Assembly: GCA_040222235.1 (NCBI GenBank)
Contig: JAVKDO010000066.1
Location: forward strand, 1 to 64,000
Origin: UBA6059 sp040222235
GTDB taxonomy: Bacteria > Bacteroidota > Bacteroidia > Cytophagales > Cyclobacteriaceae
Length of the DNA: 64,000 nt
Direction of reading: 5' to 3'
Shown here: positions 8,024 through 15,166 of the stretch, piece by piece
Layout: each line of letters begins with the position of its first letter
How positions within the stretch are numbered: position 1 is the stretch's first letter
Notes under the pieces: model-generated
The model's database searches: none
What the model was told of the DNA's origin: nothing
The model's input: the letters and a program-made list of their open reading frames with translations, nothing else
Position numbers and translations under genes: made by a program

Positions 8024-8053
8024 GATAGGTAAGGACACTTACGCTAGCCTGAA

Positions 8054-8368
8054 TTAGAGATCGCTGGCTTTGGTCAGCTTTTTCAATAGTCTGTCTGGAT
8101 TTTGTCTATTATCCCAGATGACTAAGAGCTTAATGTGTTGAGAAGTGTTGGTATAAAACAAGGATACAGTTTTGTGTATTGTTAGTCTTCTAATTTGCGA
8201 ATTCTTGAAAACTGAACCAAGTGCTGGGTTATTTTGTAGTTGCCTGATACGATAGTCTAGCTGTGTGATAAAAGCTTCATTAACATCCGAATTCCAGACA
8301 GTAAGTATAAAGCTGGATGTTTCCTTGAGTGTTATTCTGGCAGTTCTAGTCCATTTAACTACCTTCAT
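8054..8368 (-). CDS. RelE/ParE-superfamily toxin
   Basis: A 104-residue ParE/RelE-type toxin. It shows KVVKWTRTARITLKETSSFI at the N-terminus, LDYRIRQLQNNPALGSVFKN in the middle, a RRLTIHKTVSLFYT strand and a positive C-terminus (DRLLKKL). It is the second gene of a two-gene module; the ATG overlaps the stop of the preceding antitoxin by 4 bp (ATGA). It could act on ribosome-bound mRNA or on gyrase; sequence alone does not decide. The module lies between hairpin repeat copies 1 and 2. Confidence 0.82.
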   Translation of the reverse strand: MKVVKWTRTARITLKETSSFILTVWNSDVNEAFITQLDYRIRQLQNNPALGSVFKNSQIRRLTIHKTVSLFYTNTSQHIKLLVIWDNRQNPDRLLKKLTKASDL

Positions 8369-8574
8369 TTCATTTCAAGAATATCCTTGGCACTTGTGTG
8401 TTTTATAAGGTGTTGATCTGGTTCGTCTTCTGCTATTTGCAACATCTGAACAATTGCACTAGGAAGCTCATCAAGTGAAGCCGTCTGAAAACCCACAATT
8501 TGATCGATCACCTGCTCGTCTTCAATTGTCGTGATCCAGTTGATCAGTGCTATTTTCTTATGCTCAATCGTCAT
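8365..8574 (-). CDS. Antitoxin partner of the RelE-type toxin
   Basis: A 69-residue acidic protein (MTIEHKKIALINWITTIEDE...) ending in SAKDILEMK. It precedes and overlaps the toxin by 4 bp, so it is the probable antitoxin. The pattern KxxLIxWITxxEDExxIDQI is common in Bacteroidota antitoxins paired with ParE/RelE toxins. I chose ATG 8574; an upstream ATG at 8628 would add a cysteine-containing stretch unlike the family. No DNA-binding domain is obvious. Confidence 0.75.
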   Translation of the reverse strand: MTIEHKKIALINWITTIEDEQVIDQIVGFQTASLDELPSAIVQMLQIAEDEPDQHLIKHTSAKDILEMK

Positions 8575-8729
8575 ATGGTGAATATAAAGATTTTCTAAGC
8601 ATGCTACAATTGGCAGCATTTTCCACACATGGGCAGAACGGATGCTAAGAGCACCTTCTAATAATGATCACATACCACAAATCGACGAGCAATAGACTCA
8701 CCTCTGCTTTCCCCAGACCCACATACCTG

Positions 8730-8750
8730 TCCTGAGTTTGCAACTCAGGA
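8730..8750. repeat. Hairpin repeat A, copy 2
   Basis: TCCTGAGTT-TGC-AACTCAGGA, a perfect 9-bp stem, 155 bp upstream of the antitoxin start codon. It lies just before the longer direct repeat B copy 1. Confidence 0.85.
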
Positions 8751-8779
8751 TTCCATAGAAACCGTCTTGTCTTCTGGAC

Positions 8780-8890
8780 TCGACTCAGCAATTTCTCTGT
8801 TACCCTTTCTATTGTTGATCTGATTATTGACTCCTACTCCAAATCCAAACGACATATTTCAGCTCTATGATGATAATCTTGACTCGCTAA
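8780..8890. repeat. Direct repeat B, copy 1 (about 110 bp)
   Basis: Begins TCGACTCAGCAATTTCT, continues with TTACCCTTTCT, GTTGATCTGATT, CTCCAAATCCAAA, CATATTTCAGCTCTAT and GATAATCTTGAC, and stops at the histidine kinase stop codon. The same blocks recur in the same order and orientation at 11401-11557 and 12337-12658. No open frame. The gap 8575-8899 (325 bp) therefore holds hairpin copy 2 and this repeat. Confidence 0.8.
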
Positions 8891-8899
8891 GTTTCATTA

Positions 8900-11356
8900 T
8901 CAGGATATATTTTTAATCCTGGATGTATGCATGAAAATCTTACTCTTTAGTTCGTTGGGGTTAAATGGCTTAGAAATGAAATCATCTAATCCCGCTTGCA
9001 CCACCCGGTCGTGCACGTTAGAAATATTATCTGCCGAGATAGCGATCACGGGTATATTTTGGAGTCTTGGGTCTTGGCGCATTGCTTTTGCAACTGCATA
9101 ACCGTCCATATCAGGCATTTGTAGGTCTAGTAGCACTATGTCGTAGACATTCTCTCGCATACATTCCATAGCCATTAGACCACCCTCTGCCAGATCGCTC
9201 TTCACCCCCCAGTTTTCCATAAATTTCTTCAAGATGATCCTATTGATTTTGTTGTCATCTACGATGAGCACATGCAAATCGCTCAATTGAGCTTCTTGAA
9301 GGAATGAGGGATGTTTTGATTGTACACTTGTGATCTCTCCACTCAGAGATCTTTTCAACTTAAGTTCAAAACCAAAACTACTCCCTTTATTTTCCTCACT
9401 TTCTAGGATCACTTCTGACTGCATAAGCCTCAGTAGATTTCTGGAAATAGAAAGTCCCAGACCCGTGCCTCCGAATACTCTGGAAGTTTCTATTTTGGCT
9501 TGAGAAAAAGACTTGAAAATATCTTCCCTGTTTTCTTTGGATATTCCCATGCCAGTATCGGTTATTTTAAAAAGCACAGTTATGCATCGATCATCCATGT
9601 TCAGCAACGTCACGGACATATCGATACTACCTGCATCTGTGAATTTAATGGCGTTACTTAGAAAATTGTTGAGGATTTGGGATAACCTAAAAGGATCTCC
9701 GTTTACCGATTTGGGGATATTCTCAGCAATGTCCAGCTCAAAGCGCAATCCTTTGGAGTCTGCCTTTGATTGGAACAAATGCGCCACTCCTTCCACTAGC
9801 TTGCCCAGATCAAAATCTATTTCCTCTAAGATGATCTTACCTGCGCTGATTTTATTGTAGTCAAGCACGTGGTTTACCAGCATCATCAGGCTGTCGACAG
9901 AGTGCCGCAGGAGCGTAAGGTTTTCTGAGTTTTCTTCATCCTGACCCTTGGTTGACAAGATGTGTGTCAAGCCTACTATGGCGTTCATGGGTGTCCTGAT
10001 TTCGTGGCTCATCACGGACATAAATTCTTCCTTGGCTTTGGCATTAAGCTCAGCCTCCTCTTTTGCATGGATCAGGTCAACGGTTCTCTCCTTTATCTGC
10101 GACTCGAGTTCATTTTTCTGACCTTCTATGAGCTGCTCATTGACCTTCAGTTGTTCGATGTACGATTTCTGAGCTGTTTCCTTTTCTTGTTCGACCAGCT
10201 GACTCTTTTTACCGAGACCAAGCGCAAAAAAGATAATTTCCACAATCATACCTATGCGGGCCACCACGCCAAGTTCATTGCTACTTTGCCAAACAATGAG
10301 GTCGATCATCACTCCAATAATCATGAGTGCGCTCCCGATGACGAAATACAATACGAGTGTATTCCTCTTCTGTAAGAGCAGATATATCAAAAGAGTACCC
10401 AGGAGCACATCTACAAAGAGCATCCCACGAGTAATATCGGCGAGGGTGTAGTAGTCTTTAGTGAAATGATAATAAATGGACATTACAAACAATACTCCCA
10501 AATTGATATCCGCGAGTCTGGTGTAAAATCTATGCCAACGCGGAATGAGTCTTTTGGTATCCAGAAAATCACCCATGAAGCGGAGATAAAAATAGGCGGC
10601 CAAAATTGTGAACAAGAGAAAATATAGGGGGAGGTCAGGGGCTTCTTTTAGGAAAAAGTCTCTGAGTATATCTGTGATGTATGCATAAAACAGAAATATG
10701 CTCATCAAGTAGAGCGCAAAAAGGAGAAATCCCTTCTGCTTATTTTGTAAAAACATGAAAATGAAATAGACAGAGAATGCCAGTATCACGCATAGAAATG
10801 CCACATCCTTCATGGTCCCCAACAGGGAATCTTCGCGCCATATAGAACGTTCGTTGACCAGTATGATCTGGTCATGGGGATTTACTTTATTTACGATCTT
10901 GCAGTAGATGGTATAGTCGACATCTGGCTTGAGCGAAACTTCGATAGTGTTCCCTCTACCCATTTTTTTCTTGCTGGCGGGAAGTAGAAAACCCGTTTTA
11001 CCATGTTGCACAATAGAATCCCCGGCAAAAAGATATAGGTCAACGAAATCCTTTCTAACAAAATCAAAAACCAATTCCGCCTGCTCCGGCACCTGGTAGT
11101 GGAACATGATCCAAAGTGCATTGCTACTATTTCTGTCTAAAATATTCGGATAGTGATCTAGCGAATAAAATGATTGAGTACTTACCTGCTCAATAGACCA
11201 TGAACTATCTACCATCAGATATGACGACTTATCAGGCTGATACTGTAGGGTATTATGGCCTTCACCAAACAATACGACAGATTGAAAAAAGCCAACAGCA
11301 AGCAGTAACAACCTTACTTTAAAAAACTCAAACCTGCTCGCTGGTGGAAATGGCAT
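8900..11356 (-). CDS. Hybrid sensor histidine kinase / response regulator (7TMR-DISM type)
   Basis: About 818 residues in this order: signal peptide (KVRLLLLAVGFFQSVVLFG); 7TMR-DISMED2-like extracytoplasmic domain (about 35-170); seven-helix 7TMR-DISM membrane region (about 175-375); coiled coil (about 380-440); HisKA with the H-box MSVMSHEIRTPMNA near 447; HATPase with GTGLGLSISRNLL near 640; and a C-terminal REC domain from about 692 with phospho-acceptor Asp in LLDLQMPDMDGY near 741. It senses an external, probably carbohydrate-like, ligand and runs a phosphorelay, but no separate output regulator lies nearby. I prefer ATG 11356; a GTG at 11377 is also open. It is flanked on both sides by direct repeat B. 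Confidence 0.9.
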   Translation of the reverse strand: MPFPPASRFEFFKVRLLLLAVGFFQSVVLFGEGHNTLQYQPDKSSYLMVDSSWSIEQVSTQSFYSLDHYPNILDRNSSNALWIMFHYQVPEQAELVFDFVRKDFVDLYLFAGDSIVQHGKTGFLLPASKKKMGRGNTIEVSLKPDVDYTIYCKIVNKVNPHDQIILVNERSIWREDSLLGTMKDVAFLCVILAFSVYFIFMFLQNKQKGFLLFALYLMSIFLFYAYITDILRDFFLKEAPDLPLYFLLFTILAAYFYLRFMGDFLDTKRLIPRWHRFYTRLADINLGVLFVMSIYYHFTKDYYTLADITRGMLFVDVLLGTLLIYLLLQKRNTLVLYFVIGSALMIIGVMIDLIVWQSSNELGVVARIGMIVEIIFFALGLGKKSQLVEQEKETAQKSYIEQLKVNEQLIEGQKNELESQIKERTVDLIHAKEEAELNAKAKEEFMSVMSHEIRTPMNAIVGLTHILSTKGQDEENSENLTLLRHSVDSLMMLVNHVLDYNKISAGKIILEEIDFDLGKLVEGVAHLFQSKADSKGLRFELDIAENIPKSVNGDPFRLSQILNNFLSNAIKFTDAGSIDMSVTLLNMDDRCITVLFKITDTGMGISKENREDIFKSFSQAKIETSRVFGGTGLGLSISRNLLRLMQSEVILESEENKGSSFGFELKLKRSLSGEITSVQSKHPSFLQEAQLSDLHVLIVDDNKINRIILKKFMENWGVKSDLAEGGLMAMECMRENVYDIVLLDLQMPDMDGYAVAKAMRQDPRLQNIPVIAISADNISNVHDRVVQAGLDDFISKPFNPNELKSKIFMHTSRIKNIS

Positions 11357-11400
11357 CCGGTAAAAGTAGCAGGCCACTTAAGGTATTCCAAATCATTGGT

Positions 11401-11557
11401 TTGTTACCCTTTCTTTTATTGATCTGATTTCTCAGCCTACGGCACTCTTTCTGAAGATTAGCTCCTGCTCCAAACCCAAATGGCATATTTCAGTTCTATT
11501 ATGATAATCTTGACGCGCTGTGATGAGTTGATATCCTGAGTTACAAACTCAGGATAT
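11401..11557. repeat. Direct repeat B copy 2, ending in hairpin repeat A copy 3
   Basis: Blocks shared with the other copies include TTACCCTTTC, TTGATCTGATT, GGCACTCTTTCTGAAGATTA (near 11441), CTCCTGCTCCAAA, GGCATATTTCAGTTCTAT and GATGAGTTGATATCCTGAG. It ends in a perfect 12-bp stem (ATATCCTGAGTT-ACA-AACTCAGGATAT, 11531-11557), 12 bp after the stop codon of the next gene. The hairpin could also end that transcript, although no U-run follows. Confidence 0.85.
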
Positions 11558-11568
11558 ATCGGATGTAG

Positions 11569-11817
11569 CTAACCTACGATCTCTTTAAGTCCGAATAGCA
11601 ATTCTTTGGAGGAGCTAAAGGATGGTCGAACAACTTCTTTTTTCAGCAAATTCGAAAGGGTCTTATCTAATTGTTTGGCATCAAATCCAGTAACCTTTTC
11701 TAAAGCCGATTTTGTCCGCCAATCATATTTTTCATTGGAGAGGGCAGCCAGTACCTTTTGCTCATCTTCATCGAAATGATCAAAACTCTTAGTCCAATTT
11801 AACTTTTCACGAATCAT
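11569..11817 (-). CDS. Small hypothetical protein, winged-helix-like
   Basis: An 82-residue soluble protein I cannot assign to a family. The order FDEDEQKVLAALSNEKYDWR, KSALEKVTGFDAKQLDKTLS, NLLKKEVVRPS and KELLFGLKEIVG resembles a small winged helix (helix-helix-recognition helix-wing). A DNA-binding or adaptor role is a guess. It follows the membrane protein at 11822-12250 by 4 bp and is almost certainly co-transcribed with it. Both genes lie between two copies of direct repeat B. Confidence 0.6.
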   Translation of the reverse strand: MIREKLNWTKSFDHFDEDEQKVLAALSNEKYDWRTKSALEKVTGFDAKQLDKTLSNLLKKEVVRPSFSSSKELLFGLKEIVG

Positions 11818-11821
11818 AGTT

Positions 11822-12250
11822 TCATCCCTTCTCTTGTTTCAATTTAGTGATAAAATCAGAAATTGCTTGTTGTTCTTCGCCTATCTCATCATTGCTTTCA
11901 TCTAAACTAGTTTCAATATTTAAAGGTTCGTTTGCGACCAATCGATTAGGATCAAAACGCCTTAACACCTCCTTAACCAACTCAGGATCTTCGTTAGCGG
12001 CTAAAAATTGAAAGTAGGATATTAAACCCAATTGGTCTTTTTCTGCGATAAGAAATTGAGGGTTCTTGAAAAACATGATTAACAGAGCACCCAGAACCAC
12101 TAGCAGGGAAATAAATGCAAAGGTCAGTAGCCAATAGCCGAAATACGGGGAAGATTTAAATTGATTCCCCAGTACGCCTATGATGGTTTCCACGAGTGCC
12201 AGGCAACCAACCAAAAACCACAGTACACTATTGCCAGCTTGAGATTTCAT
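11822..12250 (-). CDS. Hypothetical two-helix membrane protein
   Basis: 142 residues with two predicted membrane helices near the N-terminus (about 9-30, VLWFLVGCLALVETIIGVLG, and about 38-62, ending VLGALLIMFF). A soluble acidic cytoplasmic tail contains LISYFQFLAANEDPELVKEV and a glutamate-rich end. No family recognised. It is the first gene of a two-gene unit with the small winged-helix-like protein. A membrane anchor plus a small possible DNA-binding partner could be a sensing pair, but the sequence does not prove this. Confidence 0.6.
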   Translation of the reverse strand: MKSQAGNSVLWFLVGCLALVETIIGVLGNQFKSSPYFGYWLLTFAFISLLVVLGALLIMFFKNPQFLIAEKDQLGLISYFQFLAANEDPELVKEVLRRFDPNRLVANEPLNIETSLDESNDEIGEEQQAISDFITKLKQEKG

Positions 12251-12336
12251 TTGTTAACGTTCTGCTTGTTTGAAGTTAATAAGTTTATGATAAGTTGGAC
12301 CCATCTTTCATGTCCATTTCCTGGTCATAAAAAAGT

Positions 12337-12658
12337 TCGACTCAGCAATTTCTTTGGCGCCCTTTCTTTGTTGATTTGATTCTTCAGTCGATGATACTCT
12401 TTCTGAAGATTAGCCCCTGCTCCAAAATCAAATGGCATATTTTAGTTCTATTTGGATAATTTCGATTTGCTAGGAGTCTGTCGGGCTTATCATTTTAACG
12501 CTCTGAGAATTTCATATTCAGCACAAATTGCTTTTCTCCTATGAATATTGAACTCTGGAGACCTTAAAAGTCGATTTTCATCACTTTTTGGTCTTTATTC
12601 TTTTAAGTCCGACAGGCTCCTAGGATGAGTTGATATCCTGAGTTGCAAACTCAGGATA
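12337..12658. repeat. Direct repeat B copy 3, split by a small insertion, ending in hairpin A copy 4
   Basis: Shares TCGACTCAGCAATTTCT with copy 1. With copy 2 it shares CTCTTTCTGAAGATTAGC, the block GATGAGTTGATATCCTGAG and the final hairpin (TATCCTGAGTT-GCA-AACTCAGGATA, 12634-12658, 11-bp stem). Between the two halves sits an inverted-repeat-bounded insertion (12474-12619), so this copy predates that insertion. Confidence 0.8.
12474..12619. mobile_element. MITE-like element inserted in repeat B copy 3
   Basis: A 146-bp non-coding element with terminal inverted repeats: left GAGTCTGTCGGGCTTA (12474-12489) and right TAAGTCCGACAGGCTC (12604-12619), matching at 14 of 16 positions. It is flanked on both sides by CTAG (12470-12473 and 12620-12623), consistent with a 4-bp target duplication; a TA duplication with slightly longer repeats is the alternative reading. 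Comparison with repeat copy 2 shows that the flanks were once adjacent. No transposase is encoded, so it would be moved in trans. Confidence 0.7.
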
Positions 12659-12669
12659 GGGTGGGTGCC

Positions 12670-12685
12670 ATAGACCAAGGTCTAT
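12670..12685. repeat. Short palindrome related to the repeat at 52281
   Basis: ATAGACC-AA-GGTCTAT, a 7-bp stem, preceded by GTGCC. The segment TGCCATAGACCAAGGT matches TGCCACAGACCAAGGT at 52281-52296 in 15 of 16 positions, so it looks like a member of a dispersed family. Confidence 0.55.
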
Positions 12686-12724
12686 CAAAAATCAATGCAA
12701 AAAGTAGCCACCTACCAGAAGCCG

Positions 12725-12804
12725 TAAATTTTATGCCTATCGGTTGGGAAAGCGATAGGCATAAAATTTATTTTTATAGGCATAGGAATTTTTTCTATGC
12801 CTAT
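12725..12804. repeat. Twin long hairpins
   Basis: The first has a perfect 18-bp stem: TAAATTTTATGCCTATCG (12725-12742) and its complement (12753-12770), with a 10-nt loop. Five bases later comes ATAGGCATAG (12776-12785) with its complement CTATGCCTAT (12795-12804). All four arms share the core TATGCCTAT or its complement. On the plus strand TGTTTTTTC follows, but no plus-strand gene lies upstream to terminate. Confidence 0.8.
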
Positions 12805-12837
12805 TGTTTTTTCAATACATAATTTACTCTTGATCTA

Positions 12838-12966
12838 GCGCAAGCGTCCGCTTGTGCTTTCTGCACGCAGTTGAGATGTCGATAGGATTGATTTTTGATT
12901 GTTTTGTCTGGCTGAGAGTAATTTTATCATTTCTGCCTTCGATATGTCACAAGCGGACGCTTGCGC
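12838..12966. repeat. Inverted-repeat pair, REP/BIME-like
   Basis: GCGCAAGCGTCCGCTTGT (12838-12855) and its exact 18-bp reverse complement (12949-12966) bracket 93 bp of non-coding sequence. Each arm is itself a near-palindrome (GCGCAAGC/GCTTGTGC), the layout of paired REP units. The right arm ends 26 bp from the stop of the DUF5131 gene. Confidence 0.75.
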
Positions 12967-12992
12967 CAGAGTTGGGGGTATATTTTTTTCAA

Positions 12993-13733
12993 TTACCTCA
13001 CTAGCTGTAATTCAGGCTCCTGATTCCACTCTTTCCCCAACAATAACCGTCCATTTGCTTTTTTACTTCTTTTGACACCATCTGAACCCCAAGTGCCCCA
13101 TTGTTTAAAAAAGAATGAAACTTCTTGTTTATCACACTGCTCCTGGATTGAGACGGCCCATTGTTGTTTCATCGGTCTTGCTTTATGGCCGCTTTCACCT
13201 CCTACAATTACCCAATGTATTTGTTCGAAATTAAGTTCTCCTAAATCTTCCAACAAAGGTTCGAGAGAAAGGAATCTAGTTTTTGCATTGATAGCTCTTA
13301 GAATATCGATTCTATTTTTAGTCTTTTGATTTTCCACACTGACACCAAGCCAAACATTGTCTGGAACTTTACAATCCATAAAGTACTTTTTTAGGCGATC
13401 CTCTCTCTTAGTGAGTATCTGATAGGTATGTCGAGGAGTTTTTTTGATGATATCAAAGACCCGATCAAGAAATTCAAAAGGCATATCCTCATGAAATAGG
13501 TCGCTCATGGAATTAACGAAATACTTAGTTGGTTTTCGAGTTTTAACAGGAATCTCTAGCCTATCAGGCATAATTGTAAAATCAAATCCGTTCTCATACC
13601 CAGGTGTTCCCATAGCTTGCAAGCGATTTGCCATAGTTTCAGCGTAACAATTCTTACAACCCGCAGATACCTTGTTGCATCCTGTAGAAGGGTTCCATGT
13701 AGCTTCAGTCCATTCGATTTTCGATTTCTTCAT
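12993..13733 (-). CDS. DUF5131 (phage Gp37/Gp68-like) protein with three-cysteine motif
   Basis: 246 residues. The N-terminus reads KIEWTEATWNPSTGCNKVSA then GCKNCYAE, giving Cys19-x6-Cys26-x2-Cys29, the signature of the Gp37/Gp68 family and similar to a radical-SAM iron-sulfur site with altered spacing. Other family blocks are FVNSMSDLFHEDMPFEF (about 73-89), NVWLGVSVENQKTKNRIDIL, FLSLEPLLEDLG, WVIVGGESGHKARPM and FFKQWGTWG. The biochemical function is not established. Its start codon overlaps the TcmP stop (TAATG), so the two are translationally coupled, matching the known pairing of this family with TcmP. Confidence 0.85.
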   Translation of the reverse strand: MKKSKIEWTEATWNPSTGCNKVSAGCKNCYAETMANRLQAMGTPGYENGFDFTIMPDRLEIPVKTRKPTKYFVNSMSDLFHEDMPFEFLDRVFDIIKKTPRHTYQILTKREDRLKKYFMDCKVPDNVWLGVSVENQKTKNRIDILRAINAKTRFLSLEPLLEDLGELNFEQIHWVIVGGESGHKARPMKQQWAVSIQEQCDKQEVSFFFKQWGTWGSDGVKRSKKANGRLLLGKEWNQEPELQLVR

Positions 13734-14833
13734 TACCTTAAAACTTGATAAACAACCCTTCTTCCTTTCTTAAAGACATTGTCATACGTTACCAATGGAG
13801 AACTCCCATCAAAATCAATTTCTTTAGCTTTTTTCATTTTCTTCAATAAATCAGAAGAGTGCTTTCCAATATGTCCTTGGCTAAAGGTAAAATTAAGTAG
13901 TTGGAAGTTGTCAACTATTTCTTTTGATAGAATCTTCTCTCTGACCAAATTTTCAAATGTCTCTATTTTGGTTAAGTTTTTTTCACCAAATAGACCTAGC
14001 TGAGCTTTGGATTGATCATCGTCTAAATCAAAATCGGCCTCTCCATTTATTTTATTTCGGTTCCAAGAAATTGATAAGAACTTATCTACGGCTCTAGGAT
14101 GGGTTGCGCCGAATATAATTCCGTAGATGTTTGATTTTTTCTTAATTGTGTACGGATATAATTTTAAATCAGATTTATCTGAAACCTTCAGTCTTATTTG
14201 ATCAAGAAGCGACCTATGAATTAGCCGGTAGGGATTTTCCTTTGCCTGTTTTAAGTCAATATCGATATATGATTTAAATTCCTTACTATCCCCAAATCGC
14301 CATAAATAGGATGATGACACAAAATATAGAAAGTCAGTTCCCGTGATATTTTCAAACTGTGTTAAGTATTTTGGAGCCAAAAATTTTATACCATTTTGAT
14401 CAAGATAAAGTAGAGATGGATTCTTCTTAATTAGGTCAAGCAAACTTGGGAAGAGTTCCTCGAAATCCTCATTAAATAAGTTCAAATGAATTCCACGGTC
14501 AACAGCAGGGTTCTCACTTAGGTAGTCTTCACAGGCAGTCGAGAGAAGTTTGAATTTTTCTTCATCATATTCGTTGAAGTAAACTTTGACTTGGACTTTA
14601 TTCTGAAATATGTTGCCAATTTGTTCTTTAATCTTCTGTAGTAATCTAATTGGACTCCCTGGAATACCATTTTTATCAAATCCAGTTCCAGCGAAAAAGT
14701 CAAAAATGCAAATTTCGGTAGCGGAAGACATTACCCAAGTTGGAATCCATGCTTTAGCATAATCTTCAAATATTTCTAGTTTTGCTAGCGTTCCAGGGTC
14801 AAAGGGCTCGTCATGAAGGTCTTTATATGGCAT
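13733..14833 (-). CDS. tcmP: Three-Cys-motif partner protein TcmP
   Basis: 366 residues. The N-terminus (FDPGTLAKLEIFEDYAKAW) and IFDFFAGTGFDKNGIPGSPI near residue 48 match the TcmP family, named for its regular occurrence beside three-cysteine Gp37/Gp68 proteins, as here. The DFFAGTG segment resembles the SAM-binding motif I of methyltransferases. The middle has LYLDQNGIKFLAPKYL and FLYFVSSSYLWRFG; the C-terminus is lysine-rich. The gene is visibly more AT-rich than its core neighbours, suggesting transfer. Function is unknown; a nucleic-acid modification or defence role is a hypothesis from the pairing and the accessory location. Confidence 0.82.
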   Translation of the reverse strand: MPYKDLHDEPFDPGTLAKLEIFEDYAKAWIPTWVMSSATEICIFDFFAGTGFDKNGIPGSPIRLLQKIKEQIGNIFQNKVQVKVYFNEYDEEKFKLLSTACEDYLSENPAVDRGIHLNLFNEDFEELFPSLLDLIKKNPSLLYLDQNGIKFLAPKYLTQFENITGTDFLYFVSSSYLWRFGDSKEFKSYIDIDLKQAKENPYRLIHRSLLDQIRLKVSDKSDLKLYPYTIKKKSNIYGIIFGATHPRAVDKFLSISWNRNKINGEADFDLDDDQSKAQLGLFGEKNLTKIETFENLVREKILSKEIVDNFQLLNFTFSQGHIGKHSSDLLKKMKKAKEIDFDGSSPLVTYDNVFKKGRRVVYQVLR

Positions 14834-15166
14834 ATATTATAATCATTAATTTTGCTATCATGCTTTAGTCTTGACAGACCACATTTGACATCACTAGATC
14901 ATACTTTATGAGTGACGTCTATGATTTTGAGTCATTTCTACATTATTAAAATATCCGTCTACAACCATTAATAGTCAGATAATTCACGAGTTCTTGACTA
15001 ACAAACAATTTATCGTTTCCCTATAGCCCAAACAATACCTAGAAATGAGTATTTTTCGAGTTAGACTGTACGAAAACGAACTTTCTCTTGAGCTAGATTT
15101 GATCTAATATTTTCATCATTCTGTAGCATCAACCCCACCCCATTTTCCACTAGCTTTAGCTAGCAA
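14834..15166. other. Divergent intergenic region, tcmP / addA
   Basis: 333 bp, AT-rich, no gene. A possible Bacteroidota -7 box TAGATTTG lies near 15096-15103 facing the addA-like gene, without a clear TTTG partner. No strong hairpin seen. Confidence 0.4.

Noticed and set aside
9962..10375. 137-codon open frame on the plus strand
   Set aside because: Antisense to the histidine kinase region; composition is a mirror of the coding strand.
8007..12658. CRISPR array
   Set aside because: Repeats are palindromic and separated by whole genes rather than by short unique spacers.
8007..12658. Integron attC cassette array
   Set aside because: No integrase gene or attC core-site pair is visible, and the hairpins are too short and symmetric. 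A cassette-like layout is kept only as an observation.
12725..12804. Terminator of the DUF5131 gene
   Set aside because: On the minus strand the hairpins lie about 190 bp past the stop and lack a U-run.
12993..14833. A prophage remnant, suggested by the Gp37/Gp68 name
   Set aside because: No integrase, capsid, tail, lysis or phage regulatory gene is nearby. The family is also common on chromosomes together with TcmP.
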